Below, piece after piece: positions 1 to 8,217 of a stretch of 64,000 bases of DNA (the first letter of the stretch is position 1; each line of letters begins with the position of its first letter). The stretch is taken from assembly GCA_017451485.1 (NCBI GenBank), contig JAFTOG010000008.1, positions 1 through 64,000 of the forward strand, in the 5' to 3' direction. The notes beneath the pieces are model-generated. The model had not been told where the DNA came from. It searched no databases and saw only the letters and a program-made list of their open reading frames with translations. This stretch comes from Clostridia bacterium. Its GTDB lineage: Bacteria; Bacillota; Clostridia; Oscillospirales; CAG-272. The translations under genes were made by a program, and so were the position numbers.

Positions 1-30
1 TCTTTACTACGGATGCTTTGCATCCTACAC

Positions 31-281
31 CTCATCCGTCACCATAGGTGACACCTTCCCCTCAAGGTGAAGGCTTAAAGATGTATAACTTTCTCCGTAC
101 CACGCGACTATCGCGTGGTATTATATGCCCGAAACCAATAATAAATATCCACCCGCCTAGCGGGTGGTATTTTCTCTTGGGGCATAGACATTAACGGCTA
201 CGCACTCCATCAAGGGGAAGGCTTAAAAATGTATAACTTTCCTTGTATCACACAATAGTGCGTGATTTTATTTGCCCGAAT
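31..281. repeat. Dispersed intergenic hairpin repeat, two modules in tandem
   Basis: No gene is seen in the first 378 bases. Two related modules stand in tandem (about 31-135 and 181-281). Each has a CCTTCCCCTCAAGGTGAAGG-like stretch or a variant, then a conserved TTAAA-ATGTATAACTTT block, a variable perfect hairpin (for example at 98-120), and the closing block TTTATTTGCCCGAA or a variant. Recognisable relatives occur near 10580-10720 (inverted), 10796-11012 and 23862-23990. The layout suggests a family of short non-coding repeats. I do not know its function. Confidence 0.75.
146..175 (+). terminator. Terminator-like hairpin inside repeat
   Basis: The perfect stem CCACCCGC/GCGGGTGG is followed by TATTTTCT. 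The same hairpin type recurs at 10981-11011 and 23862-23890, so it may belong to the repeat family rather than to a specific transcript. Confidence 0.45.
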
Positions 282-287
282 AATCAC

Positions 288-314
288 AAAAAGCCGACTC
301 TTGTCGGCTTTTTA
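288..314 (+). terminator. Rho-independent terminator
   Basis: The stem AAAAAGCCGA/TCGGCTTTTT with a short loop ends in a T run. It would end a transcript entering from the left edge. Confidence 0.7.
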
Positions 315-378
315 TGTTGACTTTTTATGCATGTGGTGGTAAAATTATGTTACAAATATATTATAACGAGGTAGTAAT

Positions 379-1095
379 ATGAAGGTATTATTTATCGGTA
401 ACAGCTTTTCTCAGGATGCTACTGTTTATTTACGCAGGGTGTCCGATGACAGTATTTTTGTAAGGAACCTGTATATTGGCGGTTGCCCTCTTGAATGGCA
501 TGCAAGCAATATTAAGGAAAACAAGGCTGCCTACGAATATCAGCTTGACGGACAGGCACTCCGTATGGCATCAATTAACGACACTCTCACCGAAGAAAAG
601 TGGGACTATGTGTCTATACAGCAGGTAAGCCATTATTCCGGAATGCTTGAAACCTATGAGCCATATACAGAATTTGTGGTAGGATACATCAAGGAAAAAT
701 GCCCCGATGCAAAGATAGTCTTCCACAGGACCTGGGCATATGATGATGCCAGCACCCACGGTGGCTTTGCCAATTATGATCGGGACAGGACAAAAATGTA
801 TAACTGCATAGTTGACGCAAGCTCCAGAATAGCTGAAAAATATTCTCTTCCAATAATTCCCTCGGGAGACGCTATTGAAAAGGCACGCTACCTCCCTGAG
901 TTTGACACCTCCAAGGGTGGAATATCGCTGAACCGTGACGGCTTCCATCTCTCCCTTGACTACGGCAGATACTTAGCTGCCCTTACCTGCTATAAATTCC
1001 TTACAGGCAAGGATGTAACAGAGGTTACCTTTGAGCCCGAAAACACAGACCCCACAATTTGCAAAAAGCTCAAGGACTTAGTAAATAACCTTTAA
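379..1095 (+). CDS. SGNH/GDSL-like hydrolase, DUF4886 family
   Basis: This 238-aa protein has the DUF4886 look: it starts MKVLFIGNSFSQDA, where the Ser of the GNS block is the expected nucleophile, and has DGFHLS near residue 195, where Asp and His would complete the site. The family is related to GDSL/SGNH esterases; many members sit near glycan-use genes and may remove acyl groups from sugars, but the substrate here is unknown. No signal peptide is seen, so it is probably cytoplasmic. The start follows GAGG at normal spacing. It is a single gene, flanked by a repeat and by a hairpin terminator shared with the convergent transketolase genes. Confidence 0.8.
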   Translation: MKVLFIGNSFSQDATVYLRRVSDDSIFVRNLYIGGCPLEWHASNIKENKAAYEYQLDGQALRMASINDTLTEEKWDYVSIQQVSHYSGMLETYEPYTEFVVGYIKEKCPDAKIVFHRTWAYDDASTHGGFANYDRDRTKMYNCIVDASSRIAEKYSLPIIPSGDAIEKARYLPEFDTSKGGISLNRDGFHLSLDYGRYLAALTCYKFLTGKDVTEVTFEPENTDPTICKKLKDLVNNL

Positions 1096-1104
1096 TAAAC
1101 ACAA

Positions 1105-1140
1105 AATTCCCCGACACAGTGTCGGGGAATTTTTATTTTT
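1105..1140. terminator. Bidirectional terminator
   Basis: A GC-rich perfect stem (CCCCGACAC/GTGTCGGGG) lies between A and T runs. It separates the converging DUF4886 gene and transketolase gene. Nearly the same stem recurs at 4590-4621. Confidence 0.9.
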
Positions 1141-2084
1141 TACATTTTCATTGAAAGGGCAAGCTTTACCTTCTCACAGATGCCTGCAGCATTGAGCTTA
1201 TAATGCTCGAGAAGCTCCTTTGCAGGACCGGACTTACCAAACTCATCCTCTATACCGTGGCGAACAACGGGAACGGGACAAACTCCTGCAAGTGTCTCGC
1301 AAACGGCACTGCCGAGGCCTCCGATTATATTATGCTCCTCTGTGGTTACGATAGCTCCAGTCTGCTGTGCAGAGGAAATAAGTATTTCCTTGTCTATGGG
1401 CTTGATGGTGTGGATATTAATAACAGCTGCAGAAATGCCCTCTGCAAGAAGCATCTCACGGGCGATAAGTGCCTGCTCTACCATTATGCCTGTGGCAACG
1501 ATTGTAACATCACTGCCCTCTGCCATACGGATACCCTTACCAATCTCGAACTTATATTCAGGCTTATCGTTTATAACAGAAACAGCAAGTCTGCCAAAAC
1601 GCATATATACAGGACCTACATACTTAACTGCCGCCTCAACTGCACATCTTGCCTCTATGGCGTCGGAGGGATTGATTATTACCATACCGGGGATAGTACG
1701 CATAAGTCCGATATCCTCGTTACACTGATGTGTGGCTCCGTCCTCACCTACAGTTATACCTGCGTGGGTTGCTCCTATCTTAACATTAAGATGGGGATAA
1801 CCGATGGAGTTTCTCACCTGGTCGAAGCTCCTGCCGGCTGCAAACATAGCAAAGGTAGATGCAAAGGGAATCTTACCTGTTGTAGCAAGACCTGCCGCAA
1901 CACCCATCATATTATTTTCTGCTATACCGCAATCGAAAAATCTATCGGGAAATTTTTTCTTAAAGGTTATTGTCTTTGTAGCCTCTGCAAGGTCGGCATC
2001 CAATACGACAACATCCTTATTTAAAGCACCAATCTCTGCAAGAGCATTACCGTATGCTTCTCTTGTTGCAATCTTATCTGCCAT
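1140..2084 (-). CDS. Transketolase, C-terminal subunit
   Basis: This 314-aa protein is the pyrimidine-binding plus C-terminal half of transketolase (split form). FASTFAMFAAGR, HAGITVGEDGATHQ and the FDCGIAENNMMG block, which carries the cofactor-activating Glu, are all present. With the preceding gene it would form the thiamine-diphosphate enzyme that moves two-carbon units in the pentose phosphate pathway. Only 10 bases separate its start from the stop of the N-terminal subunit gene, so the two are one operon. Split transketolases are common in Firmicutes; some act in specialised pathways, which cannot be judged here. Confidence 0.93.
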   Translation of the reverse strand: MADKIATREAYGNALAEIGALNKDVVVLDADLAEATKTITFKKKFPDRFFDCGIAENNMMGVAAGLATTGKIPFASTFAMFAAGRSFDQVRNSIGYPHLNVKIGATHAGITVGEDGATHQCNEDIGLMRTIPGMVIINPSDAIEARCAVEAAVKYVGPVYMRFGRLAVSVINDKPEYKFEIGKGIRMAEGSDVTIVATGIMVEQALIAREMLLAEGISAAVINIHTIKPIDKEILISSAQQTGAIVTTEEHNIIGGLGSAVCETLAGVCPVPVVRHGIEDEFGKSGPAKELLEHYKLNAAGICEKVKLALSMKM

Positions 2085-2094
2085 ATCTATCTCC

Positions 2095-2931
2095 TTAATT
2101 CAATCCGTTTTTGTATTCGTTAAGCTCGGAAACAGCCTGTGTGTACTGCTCCTCATTAGGTGCCTTACCGTGCCAGCCTGCCTGGTCCTCCATAAAGGAA
2201 ACGCCCTTACCCTTAATTGTTTTTGCTACAATTGCCGTGGGCTTACCCTTACATTCCTTAGCCTTAGCAAGAGCAGAAAGAATTTCCTCAATATTGTTTC
2301 CGTCAATTGTGATTACATTCCAGCCGAATGCCTCCAGCTTACTTTCGTATGGCATAGTGTTCATAACATCAGACACCTTACCGTCTATCTGCAAGCCGTT
2401 ATTGTCAATAATAAGGCAAAGGTTGTCAAGCTTGTAATGAGATGCGAACATTATAGCCTCCCAGATCTGGCCCTCCTGGCTCTCACCGTCGCCAATAAGC
2501 ACATAGGTGCGATAATCCTTTTCGCTGATTTTTGCGGAAAGTGCCATTCCACAGCCTGCAGAAAAGCCCTGTCCAAGGGAGCCTGCAGACATATCTACAC
2601 CCCTAATCGCCTTCATATCGGGGTGACCCTGTAAAAGTGCACCTGTGTGACGGAAGGACTTGAGCTCCTTCCTGTCAAAATATCCCTTTAGTGCAAGTGT
2701 TGCATAAAGTCCGGGACAGGAGTGCCCCTTGGAAAGAATAAAGCGATCTCTGTTAGGGTCATCGGGCATTGCAGGATTTACATTAAGCTCTGAAAAGTAA
2801 AGACAGGCAAGAATATCTGCCGATGAAAGTGCTCCACCGGGATGTCCACTCTTAGCACTGTAAACTGCCTCCACCGCTCCCAGTCTGATTTCTGTCGCTA
2901 TTTTTTTAAGTTCTATAATTTTGTTGTCCAT
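2095..2931 (-). CDS. Transketolase, N-terminal subunit
   Basis: This 278-aa subunit carries the thiamine-diphosphate-binding half: the KSGHPGGALSSADI block near residue 30, GHSCPGLYATLAL, and the metal and diphosphate motif GDGESQEGQIWEA followed by IIDNNGLQ. I chose the ATG at 2931, giving MDNKIIELKK, because a perfect GGAGG lies six bases upstream. A reading frame opens 17 codons earlier, but that start has no good ribosome site. It is the first gene of the two-gene transketolase operon. The 3' end of the pair is closed by the terminator at 1105-1140. Confidence 0.93.
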   Translation of the reverse strand: MDNKIIELKKIATEIRLGAVEAVYSAKSGHPGGALSSADILACLYFSELNVNPAMPDDPNRDRFILSKGHSCPGLYATLALKGYFDRKELKSFRHTGALLQGHPDMKAIRGVDMSAGSLGQGFSAGCGMALSAKISEKDYRTYVLIGDGESQEGQIWEAIMFASHYKLDNLCLIIDNNGLQIDGKVSDVMNTMPYESKLEAFGWNVITIDGNNIEEILSALAKAKECKGKPTAIVAKTIKGKGVSFMEDQAGWHGKAPNEEQYTQAVSELNEYKNGLN

Positions 2932-3046
2932 TGATAGCCTCCGGATACATTTAATTATGTGTAAGTGAAAATATTTTATCACTAAATACTTCTTTTGTCA
3001 AGTTTATAAGGAATATAAAATTGCTACAAATTAATTATTTTCATTA

Positions 3047-3075
3047 TTGACAAATATTTCAAATTATAGTATAAT
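3047..3075 (+). promoter_or_regulatory. SigA-type promoter for oadB
   Basis: Perfect TTGACA (3047-3052) and TATAAT (3070-3075) are separated by 17 bases. It starts the transcript that contains the riboswitch-like leader. Confidence 0.85.
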
Positions 3076-3105
3076 ATATCTGGCTCTTTACTAAAACTAA
3101 ATAGT

Positions 3106-3237
3106 ATTAAAAGGGAGTAGTTTGCACGCTATCGTGTTGGTATACCCGTCAGTACGGCTTATGCCCGGGTTTACCATAGACCTTTGGTTTATTACAAGAC
3201 TTTTAACAGAAGTTTGCTTTTGTTAGGGGTCTTTTTT
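3106..3237 (+). ncRNA. yybP-ykoY (Mn2+)-like riboswitch with terminator
   Basis: The leader has the hallmarks I recall for the yybP-ykoY aptamer: AAAGGGAGTAG on the 5' side (3109-3120), a GTCAGTAC loop block near 3149-3156, and AGACCTTTGG on the 3' side (3175-3185), whose CCTTT can pair with AAAGG to close P1. A terminator follows: AAGACTTTTAACA pairs with TGTTAGGGGTCTT (3196-3233), using G-U pairs, then six Ts. AGACC can alternatively pair with GGTCT of the terminator's 3' arm, which gives a simple switch. Family assignment is from memory; a covariance-model search would settle it. Another cation riboswitch class is the alternative. Confidence 0.65.
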
Positions 3238-3266
3238 ATTACGATTAAGAAAAGAAAGGATTTTTT

Positions 3267-4415
3267 ATGGACGCTTTATTCAAAAACCTAATTGAGCTTG
3301 ACGGCGGGCTCTTTGCCAAGCAGCTCGTAATGTGGGTTATCGGTGGTATCCTCATTTTCCTTGCTATCAAGAAGAAAATGGAGCCTACACTCCTCCTCCC
3401 CATGGGCTTTGGTGCCATACTTATGAACCTCCCCAATAACGGAGAGCTTGTTGAAATGGGAGGTAAATTAGTGCCCGAGGGAGTTGCTACGGTTCTCGGT
3501 ACACTTTATGAGGCAGGTATTGCCAATGAGCTGTTCCCCCTCATTCTCTTTATCGGTATCGGAGCTATGATAGACTTCGGTCCCATACTTTCCAACCCTA
3601 AGCTGATGATATTCGGTGCAGCGGCACAGTTCGGTATTTTTATGACCCTTTCATTAGCTTCTCTCTTTAATTTTGATTTCAATCAGGCAGCGTCTATCGC
3701 TATTATCGGTGCGGCAGACGGTCCCACATCCATTGTAGTTGCAACTCAGCTTGCTCCCGATCTGCTCGGTCCTATTACCGTTGCGGCATACTCCTATATG
3801 GCTCTTGTTCCGGTTGTACAGCCTCCTATTATTAAGCTCTGCACAACTAAAAAGGAACGCCGTATCAGAATGCCCTATAATCCCGCAAGCGTTTCTAAAT
3901 TTACAAGAATCCTGTTCCCCATCATTGTAACTGTTATTACAGGTCTTCTTGCACCCGGTGCAGTTGCTCTCGTTGGCTTCCTTATGTTCGGTAACCTCCT
4001 TCGTGAGTGTGGTGTTCTTGAATCCCTTTCCGAAACAGCACAGAAGGTTCTTGCCAACCTTGTAACCCTCTTCCTCGGTATTACCGTTGCCTTTACAATG
4101 ACTGCAGAGCAGTTTGTAAACTGGGGCACAGTTCTCATCCTCGGTCTCGGTCTCTTTGCCTTCGTATTCGACACCTTCGGCGGTATTATGATTGCAAAGC
4201 TTATGAACCTGTTTCTCCCCGAGGGAAAGAAGATCAATCCTATGATCGGTGCTGCCGGCATTTCCGCATTCCCCATGTCTGCAAGAATAGTTAACAAGAT
4301 AGGTCTTGAGGAGGACAACCAGAACTTCCTTCTCGTACACTCCATCGGTGCAAATGTATCAGGACAGATAGGCTCCGTTATTGCAGGTGGTCTTATACTT
4401 AACTTCTTCCTATAA
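3267..4415 (+). CDS. oadB: Na+-pumping decarboxylase beta subunit (OadB/GcdB/MmdB type)
   Basis: This 382-aa polytopic membrane protein belongs to the beta-subunit family of biotin-dependent sodium-pump decarboxylases (oxaloacetate, glutaconyl-CoA or methylmalonyl-CoA). The diagnostic GAADGPTSIVVATQLAP segment around residue 152 carries the Asp essential for Na+ transport, and FDTFGGIMIAK and the C-terminal SGQIGSVIAGG are conserved. It would decarboxylate carboxybiotin and export Na+. The alpha and biotin-carrier subunits are not in the window, so the substrate is unknown. It is transcribed behind a riboswitch-like leader and followed at 15 bases by a tiny gamma-like subunit. Confidence 0.9.
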   Translation: MDALFKNLIELDGGLFAKQLVMWVIGGILIFLAIKKKMEPTLLLPMGFGAILMNLPNNGELVEMGGKLVPEGVATVLGTLYEAGIANELFPLILFIGIGAMIDFGPILSNPKLMIFGAAAQFGIFMTLSLASLFNFDFNQAASIAIIGAADGPTSIVVATQLAPDLLGPITVAAYSYMALVPVVQPPIIKLCTTKKERRIRMPYNPASVSKFTRILFPIIVTVITGLLAPGAVALVGFLMFGNLLRECGVLESLSETAQKVLANLVTLFLGITVAFTMTAEQFVNWGTVLILGLGLFAFVFDTFGGIMIAKLMNLFLPEGKKINPMIGAAGISAFPMSARIVNKIGLEEDNQNFLLVHSIGANVSGQIGSVIAGGLILNFFL

Positions 4416-4430
4416 TGAAAGGCGGTAAAT

Positions 4431-4577
4431 ATGGAAAATTACGAATTTGCTATAAATTTTGATAACTTTTTGAAATCCTTTGAATATATGGGCTTCGGTA
4501 TGCTCGGCATATTCCTTGTAATGGGTATTCTTATAGGCTTTATAGTTGCCCTTAACAGAATCAGATTCTTAAAATAA
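4431..4577 (+). CDS. Small gamma-like subunit of the decarboxylase (48 aa)
   Basis: A 48-aa frame begins MENYEFAINFDNF and holds one strong transmembrane helix (about residues 21-42) ending in basic residues. AAAGGCGG precedes the start. The single-span design, and the position 15 bases behind oadB and before the terminator, match the role of OadG, the small subunit that holds the decarboxylase complex together. It lacks the usual proline-rich tail and zinc-binding end of classical OadG, so it would be a minimal version. The sequence itself is too short to prove family membership. Confidence 0.7.
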   Translation: MENYEFAINFDNFLKSFEYMGFGMLGIFLVMGILIGFIVALNRIRFLK

Positions 4578-4589
4578 TCTTATAAAATC

Positions 4590-4621
4590 GAAAAATCCCG
4601 ACACAGTGTCGGGATTTTTTT
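4590..4621. terminator. Bidirectional terminator
   Basis: The stem AAAAATCCCGACAC/GTGTCGGGATTTTT ends the oadB unit and the converging membrane-protein gene. Confidence 0.9.
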
Positions 4622-4623
4622 GT

Positions 4624-5223
4624 TTATTTATGCTTTTTTCTCCTGAAAAACAGCGTGGCAATCCACAGAAGGTACAAAGAAAATGCCGGAATAAGTATCC
4701 AAAGAAGAATTGGTGCATTCACCCTTGTCTCGGTAATTGGCACGCTTGATGTCACATGGGAAAGAATAACGGCTTCTATCTCTATCTCTGCCGGGATGTA
4801 GCATTCCATAACCGTATATTCATCCGTATCTAGAGCACAGTAGTATTCATCATACCCCTTTTTCACTGCTTTTGTTATAGGCTCATTGGAGGAAAGACCG
4901 GAATTTTTACTACCGTACGCCAATTTTATGTCACAATCCTCGTCAAATGTATTCTTAAACAGTATTCTTACATCGTTTATCTCCCTGTCACCGGGTACCG
5001 GAAGAACAAGATATGCATCCTTTTCTGCGGGTGTAAGTACGTTCCCGTTTTTTTCATATCCCACAGCATACACGCTATTACCCGAGACGGTAACGGAGTA
5101 ATCATAGGCTATCTCTCTGCCCTCAACCTGATATATTCCTATGGGCAGGGCTATGCAAATGCATAAAATCAGACACAGGGTAGGAATTATTACTTGTAAA
5201 TTTTTCTTTATAAAGCTTTTCAT
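4624..5223 (-). CDS. Hypothetical protein with two membrane spans
   Basis: This 199-aa protein is not one I recognise. It has an N-terminal hydrophobic segment (about residues 12-32), a mainly polar, beta-rich middle with three cysteines, and a second hydrophobic segment (about 170-190) followed by a strongly basic tail RRKKHK. The likely topology is a loop outside the cell between two spans. It is a lone gene, reading toward the oadB operon. Base usage matches its neighbours. Confidence 0.7.
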   Translation of the reverse strand: MKSFIKKNLQVIIPTLCLILCICIALPIGIYQVEGREIAYDYSVTVSGNSVYAVGYEKNGNVLTPAEKDAYLVLPVPGDREINDVRILFKNTFDEDCDIKLAYGSKNSGLSSNEPITKAVKKGYDEYYCALDTDEYTVMECYIPAEIEIEAVILSHVTSSVPITETRVNAPILLWILIPAFSLYLLWIATLFFRRKKHK

Positions 5224-5350
5224 AGAGTGTTACAGCTGTCCTTCCTCTTTTTTCTATCTAAGTATATCATTTTTTTCGCCTTTTGTCAACAAACAGAATT
5301 TACGCATTTCTGACCGATATGTTAAATATTATTAAATTATAATATTTTTC

Positions 5351-5379
5351 TTGAATAGATAAAAAAAGTGTGATACAAT
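5351..5379 (+). promoter_or_regulatory. SigA-type promoter for the miaA operon
   Basis: TTGAAT (5351-5356) and TACAAT (5374-5379) are 17 bases apart, 40 bases before the miaA start. Confidence 0.65.
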
Positions 5380-5418
5380 GATATAATAAAACAATTACGC
5401 TTGGCAGAAAGGATATTT

Positions 5419-6342
5419 ATGAAGGTTATCGGTATTGTAGGGCCTACGGCTGTCGGCAAGACCTCCCTTGCTGTCAGATTGGCAAAGACATATAACGGGG
5501 AGGTAATCTCCTGTGATTCTATGCAGATATACAGAGGTATGAATATCGGTACTGCAAAAATTACAAGGGAGGAAACCTGTGGTATTACCCATCACCTTAT
5601 AGATATTTTAGACCCGGAGGAGCCCTTCTCCTGTGCTGACTATGCTATCTGTGCAAAAAGAATAGCAGATGATATAATTTCCCGTGGTAAGATTCCTATT
5701 TTCTGTGGTGGCACCGGACTGTATCTTGACAGCGTATTGGAAATATCCTCCTTTGGTGAGGCTGAGATAGATGAGGAATACAGACACGCTATGGAGGAGC
5801 TTGCAAGGGAGCAGGGTCCGGAGGCTCTACATAATATGCTGAGAGAGGTGGATCCCATAAGTGCCGACGCCATCCACCGTAACAATGTAAAAAGAGTTAT
5901 CCGTGCCTTAGAAATATACAAAAGCACAGGCAGACCCAAAAGCGAGATAGATAGGGAAAATAAAATGACTCCGCCACCCTACGACTCCAAGGTATTCTTT
6001 CTTACCTGTGAGGACAAGGAGCTCCTCTATTCAAGAATAGAAAAACGGGTTGATATTATGATTGACCAAGGGCTTGTTGATGAGGTGCGTGAGCTATACC
6101 TGTCAGGTGTTTTTGAAAGGTCGAAAACAGCATCGGGAGCTATCGGCTACAAGGAGCTTATTCCCTATTTCAAGGGTGAGGCTACCCTTGAGGGATGTAT
6201 AGATCAGCTCAAATTATCTACCCGTCATTACGCAAAACGCCAGCTTACCTGGTTCAACAGAAAAAATAATTACATAAGGGTTTTTGTTGATAAAACAGAC
6301 CCCTATGACGAGGCAGCTTCCCACATTGGAGAATGGCTATGA
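5419..6342 (+). CDS. miaA: tRNA dimethylallyltransferase MiaA
   Basis: This 307-aa enzyme transfers a dimethylallyl group to adenosine 37 of tRNAs that read U-starting codons. The P-loop GPTAVGKTS (residues 8-16), the family block CDSMQIYRGMNIGTAK and the later HHLIDILDPEEPFS are clear. The start is the ATG at 5419 behind AGAAAGGA; an in-frame TTG at 5401 is less likely. It opens a run of at least eight closely spaced genes (miaA, yggS, sepF, yggT, lspA, rluD, rsmG, mgtC-like), and its stop overlaps the next start in an ATGA arrangement. Confidence 0.96.
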   Translation: MKVIGIVGPTAVGKTSLAVRLAKTYNGEVISCDSMQIYRGMNIGTAKITREETCGITHHLIDILDPEEPFSCADYAICAKRIADDIISRGKIPIFCGGTGLYLDSVLEISSFGEAEIDEEYRHAMEELAREQGPEALHNMLREVDPISADAIHRNNVKRVIRALEIYKSTGRPKSEIDRENKMTPPPYDSKVFFLTCEDKELLYSRIEKRVDIMIDQGLVDEVRELYLSGVFERSKTASGAIGYKELIPYFKGEATLEGCIDQLKLSTRHYAKRQLTWFNRKNNYIRVFVDKTDPYDEAASHIGEWL

Positions 6343-7013
6343 CAAAGGAACAGTTAAAATTAAATTACGAAAGCACCCTTGCCAAAATCAGAGAGCTTGA
6401 TAAGGACGGCAGGGTAAGGCTTCTTATCGCTACAAAGACCCAGAGTGCCGAGGACATCAACTATCTTATTTCCCTCGGTGCCGACACAATCGGTGAGAAC
6501 AGGGTAAACGAGGTCAGGGAAAAATATGATTCCCTTGACAAGAGTGCCTCTCTGCATCTTATAGGCACACTGCAGAAAAATAAGGTAAAATACATCTATG
6601 ACAAGGTGGATATGATACATTCCCTTGATTCTCTGTCCTTGGCTGAGGAGATCAACAGGCGTTGTGCCTCCATAGGTAAGGTTATGGATGTGCTGATTGA
6701 GGTAAACAGTGGAAGAGAGGAAGCAAAGGGTGGTATTTTGCCCGAGGATGTGGAGAAATTTTACGCTTCGCTCTCGGCTTATCCGAGCATCCGTGTAAGA
6801 GGTCTTATGACCATGGCACCAAGGTGCGAGACCAAGGCAGAATATATGAAATATTTTTCCTTAACCAAGGAAATTTTTGATAAATTATTTAAGAACGAGA
6901 GTGACGCTATCCTATCTATGGGTATGAGTGAAAGCTATCTGTACGCAATTGAGGCAGGGGCTAACCTTGTAAGAGTGGGCAGTGCCATTTTCGGAGAAAG
7001 GAAGTATTTATAA
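6339..7013 (+). CDS. yggS: PLP homeostasis protein, YggS/PLPBP family
   Basis: This 224-aa single-domain, alanine-racemase-like protein binds pyridoxal phosphate and balances vitamin B6 and amino-acid pools. LLIATKTQ holds the PLP lysine (Lys33). IGENRVNEVREKY, HLIGTLQKNKVKY, GLMTMAP and SMGMSESY are all family blocks. I take the ATG at 6339 because GGAG lies seven bases upstream and it overlaps the miaA stop; the ATG at 6333 would be only one base from that site. In Firmicutes it regularly precedes sepF, as here. Confidence 0.95.
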   Translation: MTKEQLKLNYESTLAKIRELDKDGRVRLLIATKTQSAEDINYLISLGADTIGENRVNEVREKYDSLDKSASLHLIGTLQKNKVKYIYDKVDMIHSLDSLSLAEEINRRCASIGKVMDVLIEVNSGREEAKGGILPEDVEKFYASLSAYPSIRVRGLMTMAPRCETKAEYMKYFSLTKEIFDKLFKNESDAILSMGMSESYLYAIEAGANLVRVGSAIFGERKYL

Positions 7014-7402
7014 TGGGATTTTTTTCAAGATTCAAAAAATATGAAGAGGTCGATTACGACGACGAGATAATTGAGGAGGAGGAAATAACCAAGGATAATG
7101 CCAGCATTTCCTTAGGCGGGGGCAATATTGAGCTTAAGCTTATTAAGCCCGTTACCTTTGAGGACCTGCTCAAGGCTGTGGACTACCTCAAGGAGGGTAA
7201 GACTGTTCTTCTCAATCTTGAGGCAACAGAAAAGGCTCTCCTTCGCAGAATGATAGACTTTATCAGCGGTGCTGCGTACGCCCTTGATGCTAATATCAAG
7301 CAGGCTACAAACGACTCCTACTTTATCGCACCCTCCAAGGTGGATGTAGGTGGTGAAATATTCAACAAGCACCGTGACGAAGATATGTTCACAGATCTTT
7401 AA
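7013..7402 (+). CDS. sepF: Cell division protein SepF
   Basis: This 129-aa protein has the SepF plan: an N-terminal membrane-binding helix (MGFFSRFKKY), an acidic linker, then a compact domain with a DLLKAVDYLKEGKTVLLNL-type core and FISGAAYALD. SepF ties FtsZ to the membrane at the division septum in Gram-positive bacteria. The start codon overlaps the yggS stop, so the two are translationally linked. Confidence 0.93.
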   Translation: MGFFSRFKKYEEVDYDDEIIEEEEITKDNASISLGGGNIELKLIKPVTFEDLLKAVDYLKEGKTVLLNLEATEKALLRRMIDFISGAAYALDANIKQATNDSYFIAPSKVDVGGEIFNKHRDEDMFTDL

Positions 7403-7411
7403 GGGATAGCT

Positions 7412-7678
7412 ATGTTAATATTTGTATCTGTAATTTTATCCCTTGTATCTGTATACGAGCTTATTCTTGTAGCCAGAGCTATCTGCTCCTGGGTTCCCTA
7501 TTTTCAGGAATCCCGAGTTTATGAATTTGCTTTTATGCTGACAGAGCCTGTTTTAAGGCCTATCCGTGATTTTCTTTTGAGATTTGACATATTCAGACGG
7601 TGCCCCATAGATTTTTCTATGATTTTTCTGTTTATCTTAATGAGCATCGGCTCCCGTCTTTTGATATTTCTTATTTAG
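7412..7678 (+). CDS. yggT: YggT family membrane protein
   Basis: This 88-aa protein has two hydrophobic segments and the YggT signature: CSWVPYF in the first half and LTEPVLRPIRDFL in the middle, followed by PIDFSMIFLFI. YggT proteins lie in the sepF neighbourhood in many bacteria and are linked to division or osmotic tolerance; the exact role is unknown. Confidence 0.9.
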   Translation: MLIFVSVILSLVSVYELILVARAICSWVPYFQESRVYEFAFMLTEPVLRPIRDFLLRFDIFRRCPIDFSMIFLFILMSIGSRLLIFLI

Positions 7679-7686
7679 GAGGAGCT

Positions 7687-8217
7687 ATGAAATCACTAAT
7701 AATTCTAATATCAACAATTGCATCCTCCATAGGCATCGACCAGCTTATCAAATGGCTTGTTCGCAGTAATATGCTGGTAGGACAGACAATCCCTGTTATT
7801 GACGATATTTTCCATATCACTTATATCAGAAACGAGGGAGCTGCCTTTGGCATTCTCTCGGAGCACAGATGGGTATTTATGACCTTCTCCACCATTGCAA
7901 TCATTGCTATCGGTGTTTACCTTTTCAAATTTTGTGAGGAACCCCTGTTTACAAAAATAGGTCTTGCCCTGATTGTGGGTGGCGGTATCGGAAATATGAT
8001 AGACCGTATTATCCTCAAATATGTGGTCGATATGATAGACTGCCGATTTATAGATTTTTACATCTTCAATTTTGCAGACTGTTGCGTTTGTGTAGGCTCC
8101 GGAATGGTTATTCTCGGACTTATACACTCCCTAGCCAAGGATATAAGGAGAAAGAGGGCAAAGGAAATTGACGCCCCTGACGGAGAGCAGGAAAATAATG
8201 AAGATACAGGATGCTGA
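7687..8217 (+). CDS. lspA: Lipoprotein signal peptidase (signal peptidase II)
   Basis: This 176-aa aspartyl protease of the membrane has four hydrophobic segments and cuts signal peptides from prolipoproteins. The catalytic aspartates lie in GNMIDRI (Asp106) and FNFAD (Asp131); RNEGAAFGIL is also diagnostic. The start at 7687 follows a strong AGGAGGAG; the frame is open further upstream but within yggT. The C-terminal tail is polar and acidic. It overlaps the next gene by 20 bases. Confidence 0.96.
   Translation: MKSLIILISTIASSIGIDQLIKWLVRSNMLVGQTIPVIDDIFHITYIRNEGAAFGILSEHRWVFMTFSTIAIIAIGVYLFKFCEEPLFTKIGLALIVGGGIGNMIDRIILKYVVDMIDCRFIDFYIFNFADCCVCVGSGMVILGLIHSLAKDIRRKRAKEIDAPDGEQENNEDTGC

Noticed and set aside
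1203-2634. Long plus-strand frames opposite the transketolase genes (273 and 276 codons)
   Set aside because: The minus-strand frames encode clear transketolase halves with all motifs; the opposite frames have no ribosome sites and no recognisable domains.
3654-4345. Two long minus-strand frames opposite oadB
   Set aside because: They are by-products of the codon use of a membrane protein; no start signals or domains.
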